From assembly GCA_022833215.1 (NCBI GenBank), contig JAIPUZ010000113.1, positions 1-64,000 of the forward strand: DNA of 64,000 nt, read 5' to 3'. A program made the translations under genes and the position numbers. Origin of the DNA: Mesorhizobium sp. (lineage in GTDB: Bacteria; Pseudomonadota; Alphaproteobacteria; Rhizobiales; Rhizobiaceae). The stretch's first letter is position 1; every line of letters begins with the position of its first letter. The notes below the pieces were generated by a model. The model saw nothing but the letters and a program-made list of their open reading frames with translations. It ran no database searches and was not told the DNA's origin. Below are positions 8,547 to 15,466 of the stretch, piece by piece.

Positions 8547-9887
8547 TTAGGCTTCGTCGGGGTTGATCGTGAATGGTTTGTCATCCACGCGTGCCACGAA
8601 CATCTGCAGGTCGGTTTGCTCGATCTGTTTTTTCAGCTCGCTGTACGATTCGCTGTCCAGCAATTCGACGCCGTCGAGGCAGCAGATGCCGAGTTGACCT
8701 GCGCGCAACTTTGCGACCTCGACCGCGATCTGGACCTGCCCGGCGGTGTTGATCCGATCCAGCGGCACGCCGTGGCGGAACACCTCCCCGTCGCGCACCT
8801 CCAGCCCGTCGATGGGCATGCTGGAGAGCAGCTCCGACTGGTAGGCTTCGATCCCGTTCAGGGCAGCGGTCAGCTTGGCGGCTTCCTCGACCAGTTCGTC
8901 GTACTCGTCGCGCATCTGCTCGATCAGGGCCTGCTGCTGCTTGCGCTTGGCGGCGAGGTCGCGGTTCGCGCGGATAGCCGCCAGCGCGGCGTTGAGGGGC
9001 GCGGCGGTTTCGTCGAACTTGGCTTTGGTGCGGTCGCGCTGCTGGTTGGCTTTCAGCTCGACGCCCGCCAGTTCGTTGCGCTGGGCGTCGACCGACTGTT
9101 CCAGTTCGGCCTTGATCGCGTCGATCTTGGCCTGTGCCTCGTCGCGCAGCCGCTGGATGGTGTCGCTCGTTTCTTTCTGGATGCCGCCCAGCTTGAGGCG
9201 GACGCGCTCCAGCTCGTTGTCGCGGGCCACCCGGGCCGTCTCCAGCTGCTGGGTCAGGCTGTCCTCGTCGCCGTCGACGCCGCCGGGCATCTCCGGCATG
9301 GCCTCCGTCAGCTGGTTGATCGTGCCCTCTTTCTCTTTGACCGCGCGGTTCGTGCCGGTGCGCTCGTCGAAAATCTGCTTGCGGACCGCGTCGATGGCCT
9401 GCAGGGCGTGCGTGCCCTCGGTCAGCTTGAGCGGGATGCCCGCCAGTTCGGAGAGGCGGGTGGCGTCGGCTTCCAACGGCATGCTGTCGAGCAGGACGCG
9501 CACGCGGTCCTTTTTCGGTGCGCGCAGGAAATCGACCGGGTTGACGCTGATCATGTCGGTGAGCGCCTTGAGGGTCGAGACCGGGCTGGACAGCTTCTTT
9601 CCGTCGCGGCGGACCTCGGTGTCGCTCTTGTCCTCGCGCACGCGCCGGCGGATCTCCGTGGTGGAGTCGTCGTCGAGCACAAGCACGATCTCGCCCTCGG
9701 ATTCCCCGTTGCGCAGCAGGGTGGCGTCGTGGCCGGCGCCGGTCGCGGCCTTGATAGCCTCGAGCACGGAGGTCTTGCCGCTGCCGTTCGGCCCGGCAAT
9801 CTCGTTGAAGCCGGTCTGCGGCTCGAATTCCAGATTCTTGATGCCGAGGATGTTTTCGATCTTCAGGCGTGCGATGTGCATGGTCAT
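8547..9887 (-). CDS. SbcC/RecF-like ATPase with coiled coil
   Basis: 446 residues. The N-terminal half-ABC domain has Walker A GPNGSGKTS (32-40) after KIENILGIKNLEFEP. The middle (about 200-340) is a long charged coiled coil. The C-terminal lobe has LGICCLDGVELLDSE as a Walker B-like strand and LQMFVARVDDKPF. This SMC-like layout matches phage SbcC/RecN-like proteins that partner a nuclease in DNA-end processing. No SbcD-type phosphoesterase is adjacent; the neighbour is a PD-(D/E)XK nuclease. Confidence 0.85.
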   Translation of the reverse strand: MTMHIARLKIENILGIKNLEFEPQTGFNEIAGPNGSGKTSVLEAIKAATGAGHDATLLRNGESEGEIVLVLDDDSTTEIRRRVREDKSDTEVRRDGKKLSSPVSTLKALTDMISVNPVDFLRAPKKDRVRVLLDSMPLEADATRLSELAGIPLKLTEGTHALQAIDAVRKQIFDERTGTNRAVKEKEGTINQLTEAMPEMPGGVDGDEDSLTQQLETARVARDNELERVRLKLGGIQKETSDTIQRLRDEAQAKIDAIKAELEQSVDAQRNELAGVELKANQQRDRTKAKFDETAAPLNAALAAIRANRDLAAKRKQQQALIEQMRDEYDELVEEAAKLTAALNGIEAYQSELLSSMPIDGLEVRDGEVFRHGVPLDRINTAGQVQIAVEVAKLRAGQLGICCLDGVELLDSESYSELKKQIEQTDLQMFVARVDDKPFTINPDEA

Positions 9888-9926
9888 GATGGGCTGAGTT
9901 CCAGTGGTTGGGGGGGTAAAAGTCGG

Positions 9927-10769
9927 TCAGGCGGCGTCGGGGACGCCGTACTGGCCGGGAATTTCGAGGGGCTGGGCCTCGACCGCGAAGTCGGGCCAGA
10001 AGCCGTTGGCTCGGCACTCGGCGATCAGGCGCAGGTCGCGGCGTGCCGTCTCGCGGCCTTTGCGGCGCATCTCGTCCGTGGCGTAGTAGAGGCCGCAGGC
10101 GTAGGGCGGATCCTTCTCGACCGCGATGAACATCCAATAGGCCGGGCGCTCGCCGAACAGATCCTGCAGGATGTCCTCGTACCAAGACGGCTGAATGTAG
10201 TAGCGGTATTTCCGGGCCGACCAGCGGAACTCCCGGCCCGCGCCCTCGGTTGTTTTCAGGTCGATGCTATAAGCGCCGTTGGCGGCGAGACCGTCGAAGC
10301 GGCACTTGATCAGCTCGCCTGTGTCCGTGTCGGTCGTGAAGAATGACTGCTCGGTCTTGATGTTGCGCAGCAGCGGCCCGATGACAGGGTGGCGGTGTAC
10401 CGTGTCCCGGATGAGCAAGACCCGCTCGTAGTCTGCTGGCTTCAGGATGATCTTGCCGGCGTTTTCTTCCTCGAACTGCGCCCATGCGAACTTGTCGGCG
10501 GTAGACCGGCGCTCGACGTCCAGCCCGCGCACCACGCTCTGCCGGAGCAGGTCGGGCTCCAGAATGGCGATGTGCGTGGCCGATCCGATGATCTTCGCTG
10601 GGGTGGGCGTCTCCGGCTCACGGTTGGGGTTCTGGTACTGGTTCCAGTAGTGAAGGGGCGTGCGGTCCAGTTCTGGCGCGATCCAGTCCAGATGGGTTTT
10701 GCTGACGCCTGGCCCTTGGTGATATTCGTCGTTCGTCATCTCGACGTGCCCGTGCAACGTGCGTTCCAT
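9927..10769 (-). CDS. RecE/exonuclease VIII-like PD-(D/E)XK nuclease
   Basis: About 280 residues. The start MERTLHGHVEMTNDEYHQGPGVSKTHLDWI and HYWNQYQNP match the N-terminus of the RecE-like family (DUF3799). GSATHIAILEPD, KCRFDGL, IDLKTTEGA (catalytic D...E/D-x-K core) and YRYYIQPSWYED follow. It would resect dsDNA ends to feed the annealing protein two genes downstream. I chose ATG 10769 because it follows a purine-rich GAGAACGAGAG and the upstream 19 codons cross the promoter. Confidence 0.85.
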   Translation of the reverse strand: MERTLHGHVEMTNDEYHQGPGVSKTHLDWIAPELDRTPLHYWNQYQNPNREPETPTPAKIIGSATHIAILEPDLLRQSVVRGLDVERRSTADKFAWAQFEEENAGKIILKPADYERVLLIRDTVHRHPVIGPLLRNIKTEQSFFTTDTDTGELIKCRFDGLAANGAYSIDLKTTEGAGREFRWSARKYRYYIQPSWYEDILQDLFGERPAYWMFIAVEKDPPYACGLYYATDEMRRKGRETARRDLRLIAECRANGFWPDFAVEAQPLEIPGQYGVPDAA

Positions 10770-10797
10770 CTCTCGTTCTCTGTGGTGGGATGGTGCA

Positions 10798-10817
10798 ATT
10801 GTGCCTCGAATTTGAGG
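10798..10817 (-). promoter_or_regulatory. Leftward class I promoter/operator
   Basis: Minus strand reads CTCAAATTCGAG then CACAAT as a -10 element, the recurring box of this phage. It lies directly upstream of the leftward recombination operon. A near palindrome (CCTCGAATTTGAGG, 10804-10817) suggests a dimeric regulator. Confidence 0.6.
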
Positions 10818-10918
10818 ACACAGCAATTTTGATGCGTGTTTATTCTTTGTTTATATTGCAATGTCATGTAAGTTCACGCTGATGCGCTAGTATTACTCGC
10901 TGACGATTTGCGGGCTTG

Positions 10919-10936
10919 CTCAATTCCGGGCACAAT
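10919..10936 (+). promoter_or_regulatory. Rightward class I promoter/operator
   Basis: CTCAATTCCGGG followed by CACAAT aligns with the leftward copy 110 bp away. It points to the HTH gene at 10979. The pair makes a divergent control region between the two replication/recombination operons. Confidence 0.5.
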
Positions 10937-10978
10937 TGCCGCTCATCTATTCTTTCATGCCCTGTCCGGGCACCGGAA

Positions 10979-11209
10979 ATGAGCGAAAAATTCACCGAAA
11001 CGTTCAAGTCGGCCATCACCGACATCAAGACCAAGGCCGCCGAGAAGGGCGTCTCCATGCGGGCGCTCTGCAAGGAGGCGGGGATCTCGCGCGCCACGCC
11101 GGACCGCTGGCTGGCGAAGCCTCCGAATTCCATTGTGCTGGTCGAAAAGCTGCAGGAAGCCGCCGAGGTCACCGAGCCGGCGCGTCGACGCAAGGCCGGG
11201 GATCAGTGA
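10979..11209 (+). CDS. Small HTH regulator
   Basis: 76 residues. SMRALCKEAGISRATPDRWLAKPPNSI is a Cro/XRE-like helix-turn-helix (residues about 25-50). It is the first gene right of the divergent promoter pair, the usual place for a Cro-like regulator. The stop overlaps the next ATG (TGATG). Confidence 0.7.
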   Translation: MSEKFTETFKSAITDIKTKAAEKGVSMRALCKEAGISRATPDRWLAKPPNSIVLVEKLQEAAEVTEPARRRKAGDQ

Positions 11210-11424
11210 TGGCGCAATCGCGGGTGGGGTCGATGGTGGAGTCGGTCGCCAACGTGGCGATTGGCTACGGGATTGCGGTGGCTGCGCAGGCGATCATCTT
11301 CCCGTGGTTCGGGATCAACGTGGCGATGCACGACCACCTGATGATCGGTGCACTGTTCACCGTTGTCTCGCTGGCTCGCTCCTATGCGCTGCGACGGCTG
11401 TTCAACCGCCTCGGCAGGGGGTGA
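11209..11424 (+). CDS. Small membrane protein, DUF7220-like
   Basis: 71 residues with two hydrophobic segments (VANVAIGYGIAVAAQAIIFPWFGI and MIGALFTVVSLARSYAL) and an arginine-rich end RRLFNRLGRG. It resembles a widespread phage family I recall as DUF7220. Probably an inner-membrane protein of unknown role, coupled to the HTH gene by a TGATG overlap. Confidence 0.7.
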   Translation: MAQSRVGSMVESVANVAIGYGIAVAAQAIIFPWFGINVAMHDHLMIGALFTVVSLARSYALRRLFNRLGRG

Positions 11425-11427
11425 CTC

Positions 11428-14139
11428 GTGTCGAACATCGTACTGCGCGACTATCAGGAGGGCGGCGTCAACGATATCCGCGGCGCCTTCCGTAGCAACG
11501 ACGTTGTCGTGTTCGTGCTGCCAACGGGTGGCGGGAAATGCCTTGGTCGCGGCACGCCCGTCCTCCTGTTCGACGGGTCGATTAAGCCCGTCGAGGATGT
11601 GGAGGTGGGCGATATGCTGATGGGGCCGGACAGCCGGCCGCGTCGCGTCTTGTCTCTGGCCTCCGGTCGGGAGCAGCTTTATCGGGTGACACCGGTCAAG
11701 GGCGACCCGTATGTGGTGAACGAAAGCCACATTCTCAGCCTCAAGCGTACCGGGTCGAAGGCTACCTCTCTGTACCCGTCGCAGGGCGGCGGGGCGGTCG
11801 TGAATATCAGCGTTCGTGAGTATCTGGCGAAAAGCGCAACCTTCAAGCATACCCACAAGGGGTGGCGCGCCGCCGTGGATTTCCCGTCTGGCGGTCATCT
11901 GCGCATCGAGCCATACTTCTTGGGGCTGTGGCTCGGTGACGGCCATTCGAACATCGCTGCGGTGACTACCGGGGACGAGGAAATCGCGCGGTATCTGATC
12001 GACTACGCCGATCGTCTCGGGATGCAGATCGGCTGGGCCGACAACAGCCCCGGCTCGATCCTCATGTTCTTGCGGGGAAAGGCCCCGACCGGACGTGGCG
12101 GGACGCCGATCATGAACCGCTTGCGTGCCTATGGTGTCCTACACAACAAGCACGTTCCACATGATTTCAAGATCGCGTCTCGTCGCGAGAGGCTCGAACT
12201 GCTGGCCGGCCTGCTCGATACCGATGGCCACTACACCGGCAAGGGTTATGACCTCTGCCTGAAAAACGAGCGGCTGCTGGACGATGCGATCTTCGTCGCT
12301 CGCTCGCTGGGTTTCGCGGCTTACAAGGTAGCGAAGGGTTCCTATTGGCGCTGCACTATTTCTGGCGATGTGGACGCCATTCCATGCCGACTGCCCCGAA
12401 AGTTCGCTGCGCGGCGTCGGCAGAAGAAGGATCCGCTCGTCACTGGCATCACGGTCGATCCGATTGGTGAAGGCGAATACTTCGGCTTCGAGATCGACGG
12501 CGACCATTTGTTCATGCTGGGTGACTTCACCGTCACCCACAATACCTACACGTTCTGCTACATCGCCGACAGCGCGGCCCTGAAAGGGCGCCATGTCCTG
12601 ATTGTGGTGCACCGAAAGGAGCTGCTGAAGCAGGCGTCCAAGTCCCTGTCCAAGATGGGGATCGAACACGGGCTGATCGCGCCGTGGGCTACGCCGAAGC
12701 CGAAGGCCCTTATTCAGGTCGCCAGCGTGGATGCACTCGACTCGAAGAAGGGCCGGCGCCTGCTGGAGACCGCGCTGGTGCGTGGCGACCTGCTCATTTT
12801 CGACGAAGGGCATCACGTTACGCTGGAGAGCAAGTGGGGCCGGGTCTGGCAGGCCCTGACCGAGCAGGCCGAGCGTCGCAAGGTCAAGATGAAGACCCTG
12901 CTGGTGACAGCCTCGCCCGGCCGGCCCGATGGGAAGGGGCTGGGGAAGGGGCACGGCGGCATCGCCGACACCATCGTCGTCGGCCCGTCCGTGCCCGAAC
13001 TGATCGAGCGCGGCTGCCTGCTGAAACCTCGCGTGTTCGGCTGCGTTGAAGCGCCGGACATCGAGGGGATCAAGCTCAATTCCCAGGGCGACCTCGATGC
13101 GAAGGAGCTTGCCCACCGGGTCGACAAGCCCCGGCTGATCGGTAACGCCGTCAAGGAATATTCCGAGGTCTGCCCGGGCGCGCGCGCCGTGGCGTTCTGC
13201 GTCAACGTCCAGCACGCCATCCACGTTCGGGATGAGTTCAATGCCGCGGGCTACCGATTCGCGTTGCTCGTCGGCGACAAGGAACTGGTGTCCGAAGGCG
13301 AGCGCACACGTATTGTCGAGCAGCTGGACAGCGGCGAGCTGGACGGCATCTGCACGGTCGATCTGGTGTCGGAGGGCTTCGACTGCCCCGGGCTGGTCTG
13401 CTGCATCATGATGCGCCCGACTGAGTCCGAGATCGTATTCCTGCAGCAGGTCGGCCGCGTGATGCGTATCGACGAGGGCAAGACCGAGTGCTTCCTGATC
13501 GACCAAGCCGGCAACGTCGGGCGCTGGAAGGGCGCGGAGTTCAAGGCCAAACACGGCATGCCCCACATTGAGCGAGACTGGTCGCAGGCGCTTGAGGGCC
13601 GCAAGAAGCGGTCGCGCGCCAAGAAGGACGACGAGCCGGCGGTCATCGAAATGATCCAGTGCAAGCACTGCCGGTACATTTTCGATGCCGGACCCGAAAA
13701 GTGCCCTTCGTGCGATGAGCCCGTGCCGGTCAAATCTGCCGGTGGTCGCTCGGCGCCGGATCAGGTGGATGGTCGGCTCGTCGAGATCACACCCGAAATG
13801 GAGCGCGAGGCGGCACGCAAGGCGCGCGCGGCGCAGGGTCGGGCCAGCTCCGTCGAGGACATGATCGAGCAGCTGGGCTACTCGCGGGCGCGTGCCGAGA
13901 AAATTATCGACGCCCGCATCGAGAAGCAGGCGCTGATCGACGGCCTGGTCGAGGACATGCGGGACTGGTTCGACCAGACCGGCCAGACGGCCCCGGACAC
14001 GTTCGGCGTCAGCACATTCGACATCAAACGCATGAAACCCCGCGAACTGCGGGATCTGCGCAAGCGCGTCGACGACCACATGGCCGTGTGGCGCGCTGTC
14101 CGCCAGCCTGCCCAGCAGCAGGCCGCAATCGATTTCTAA
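11428..14139 (+). CDS. Superfamily II DNA helicase interrupted by an intein
   Basis: 903 codons with a GTG start behind AGGGGGTGA. Joining residues 1-37 to 373-903 gives a 568-residue DEAD/DEAH helicase. The motifs are RDYQEGG (Q-like), LPTGGGK|T (motif I), LLIFDEGHHV (motif II), LVTASPGRPDG (III), ICTVDLVSEGFDCPG (V) and QQVGRVMRIDEGK (VI, QxxGRxxR). A zinc ribbon follows (CKHCRYIF...CPSCDEP). The family (RadD/UvsW-like) remodels branched DNA. Residues 38-372 are an intein inside the P-loop, so the helicase should be inactive until splicing. Confidence 0.92.
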   Translation: MSNIVLRDYQEGGVNDIRGAFRSNDVVVFVLPTGGGKCLGRGTPVLLFDGSIKPVEDVEVGDMLMGPDSRPRRVLSLASGREQLYRVTPVKGDPYVVNESHILSLKRTGSKATSLYPSQGGGAVVNISVREYLAKSATFKHTHKGWRAAVDFPSGGHLRIEPYFLGLWLGDGHSNIAAVTTGDEEIARYLIDYADRLGMQIGWADNSPGSILMFLRGKAPTGRGGTPIMNRLRAYGVLHNKHVPHDFKIASRRERLELLAGLLDTDGHYTGKGYDLCLKNERLLDDAIFVARSLGFAAYKVAKGSYWRCTISGDVDAIPCRLPRKFAARRRQKKDPLVTGITVDPIGEGEYFGFEIDGDHLFMLGDFTVTHNTYTFCYIADSAALKGRHVLIVVHRKELLKQASKSLSKMGIEHGLIAPWATPKPKALIQVASVDALDSKKGRRLLETALVRGDLLIFDEGHHVTLESKWGRVWQALTEQAERRKVKMKTLLVTASPGRPDGKGLGKGHGGIADTIVVGPSVPELIERGCLLKPRVFGCVEAPDIEGIKLNSQGDLDAKELAHRVDKPRLIGNAVKEYSEVCPGARAVAFCVNVQHAIHVRDEFNAAGYRFALLVGDKELVSEGERTRIVEQLDSGELDGICTVDLVSEGFDCPGLVCCIMMRPTESEIVFLQQVGRVMRIDEGKTECFLIDQAGNVGRWKGAEFKAKHGMPHIERDWSQALEGRKKRSRAKKDDEPAVIEMIQCKHCRYIFDAGPEKCPSCDEPVPVKSAGGRSAPDQVDGRLVEITPEMEREAARKARAAQGRASSVEDMIEQLGYSRARAEKIIDARIEKQALIDGLVEDMRDWFDQTGQTAPDTFGVSTFDIKRMKPRELRDLRKRVDDHMAVWRAVRQPAQQQAAIDF
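11539..12543 (+). other. Intein with LAGLIDADG homing endonuclease, in the helicase P-loop
   Basis: 335 residues starting with Cys (block A: CLGRGTPVLLFDGSIKPVEDVEVGD) and ending His-Asn, with Thr as the first C-extein residue. Block B is VVNESHILSL, and block F is YFGFEIDGDHLFML. Two dodecapeptide motifs, YFLGLWLGDGH and LLAGLLDTDGH, mark an endonuclease that would spread the element into empty P-loop alleles. Both catalytic Asp-containing motifs look intact. The insertion falls exactly between Lys37 and the Thr of PTGGGKT. Confidence 0.93.
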
Positions 14140-14172
14140 CCCCGCCCGGTAGGGCGACAACCAAGGAAGGCT

Positions 14173-14508
14173 ATGGCTATTCGCAAAATCAAAGATCTGG
14201 CCGTGAAGACGGGCTCGTACCAGTCGAGCGACGGTGAAACCAAGAACCGCTACGAGAACGTGGGCGGTGTGTTCGAGGGTGAAAACGGCAAGTTCATCAT
14301 GCTGAAGCGCTCGTTCAACCCGGCCGGCGTCCCGTTCAAGGAAGGCAGCGACAGCATCATGGTGTCGATGTTCGACGTTAAGGAGCGCGACGGTAGTGGC
14401 AGCGGCGGTCAGCGCCAGCCGCAGCGCAGCGCGCCCCAGCAATCGTCGGGAGGTGGCCGGGCCATGGATGATGACATCCCGTTCGGTCCTCGCAACGATC
14501 CCTTCTGA
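14173..14508 (+). CDS. Single-stranded-DNA-binding-like protein
   Basis: 111 residues. A beta-rich domain (KTGSYQSSDGETKNRYENVGGVF, GKFIMLKRSFNPAGVP) is followed by a Gly/Gln linker and an acidic tip DDDIPFGPRNDPF, like the partner-binding tail of SSB. It is preceded by the phage's typical ribosome site AAGGAAGG. A replication role next to helicase and nuclease genes fits. Confidence 0.65.
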   Translation: MAIRKIKDLAVKTGSYQSSDGETKNRYENVGGVFEGENGKFIMLKRSFNPAGVPFKEGSDSIMVSMFDVKERDGSGSGGQRQPQRSAPQQSSGGGRAMDDDIPFGPRNDPF

Positions 14509-14510
14509 TC

Positions 14511-14798
14511 ATGACAGACCCCATCACTGCCTTGGGGCTGCTCGATGTGGCGGCAGGTCATATGCGTGACCGCGCCGCCACATACGATAAGCCTGAAGGC
14601 GAACGCTCAATGGGCCGGACGGTGCAAGCCTTCAACGCGATCACGGGCCGGGATTTGACAGAGCCCGAGGGCTGGCTGCTGATGCAACTGCTGAAGGATG
14701 TTCGCCTGTTTACTCGGCCTGGATATCATGCCGACAGTGCCGAGGACTGCATCTCGTATGCAGCCCTGAAGGCCGAGGCATTGGCGGCGGCTTTCTGA
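14511..14798 (+). CDS. Phage protein, DUF6378-like
   Basis: 95 residues: MRDRAATYDKPEGERSMGRTVQAFNAITGRDLTE and EGWLLMQLLKDVRLF with EDCISYAALKAEA. This matches a phage family I recall as DUF6378, often beside replication genes. No catalytic role known. Confidence 0.75.
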   Translation: MTDPITALGLLDVAAGHMRDRAATYDKPEGERSMGRTVQAFNAITGRDLTEPEGWLLMQLLKDVRLFTRPGYHADSAEDCISYAALKAEALAAAF

Positions 14799-15244
14799 TG
14801 GGCGCCCGCGAAAACCCCGCCCAGCGTGAATGCTGGCGTGAACTCGGCCGGGCCGGTGCCAAGGCGTTCCGCATCAACACGGGACGGGCTTGGGCCGGCA
14901 AGGGCGAGCGACTGTCCGGCGGCGCGGTGCTCATCCGCGTGCCGCAGCTGGTCTGCCTCGGGTTCGCCGACGTGCACAATGATCCGGTGGCAGGCGTCGG
15001 CGATCTCGCCGGCTGGCTGCCTGTCGTGGTCACGCCCGATATGGTCGGCCACACGATTGCCGTCTACATCAATCCCGAGTGCAAGCCGCCCACGGGTGGC
15101 CGCGTCTCGAAAGAGCAGCGCAACCACATCGCCCTCGTGCAGCGTGACGGCGGCATCGCTGGCGTGGTGAGGTGCGCGGCCGATGTCCGGGCTATGATCT
15201 CGGACTGGTTCGCCGGATTCCGCCGACCCGGCCCGCCGGAATGA
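14798..15244 (+). CDS. VRR-NUC domain nuclease
   Basis: 148 residues. FRINTGRAWAGKGER, LGFADV, then AVYINPECKPPTGGRVSKEQRNHIALVQRDGGIAGVV and a final AADVRAMI follow the VRR-NUC layout, with Glu-Cys-Lys in the place of the catalytic E-x-K. Phage versions act as structure-selective nucleases or Holliday-junction resolvases. TGATG overlap couples it to the gene before. Confidence 0.75.
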   Translation: MGARENPAQRECWRELGRAGAKAFRINTGRAWAGKGERLSGGAVLIRVPQLVCLGFADVHNDPVAGVGDLAGWLPVVVTPDMVGHTIAVYINPECKPPTGGRVSKEQRNHIALVQRDGGIAGVVRCAADVRAMISDWFAGFRRPGPPE

Positions 15245-15415
15245 CGCTATCATGCACTCTTCATCCCGCGATCTCTCCCTGAATCGCGCCCTGTAGTTCC
15301 CGATTCTCCATACTGTTCCCATGGGCTAGGCGCCGGGTAGCTCCCGGCGTTGAACGGCGGTTACTGCTGCCGCCGGCCCACCCTTTTTCAGCAGCGTCCG
15401 TAGCAGGAGGGCACA

Positions 15416-15466
15416 TTGAATAACGATTTGGAACCTGTCTCCGTGACCCGGAGGCGGTATGCATGA
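15416..15466 (+). CDS. Possible 16-residue leader peptide
   Basis: A strong AGGAGG (15406-15411) sits 4 bases before TTG 15416, which opens MNNDLEPVSVTRRRYA and ends TGA 15464-15466, overlapping the primase start by 8 bases. The ribosome site fits no other gene. Upstream (15331-15349) a hairpin CGCCGGG/CCCGGCG and a T run could be an attenuator. Low confidence. Confidence 0.3.
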   Translation: MNNDLEPVSVTRRRYA

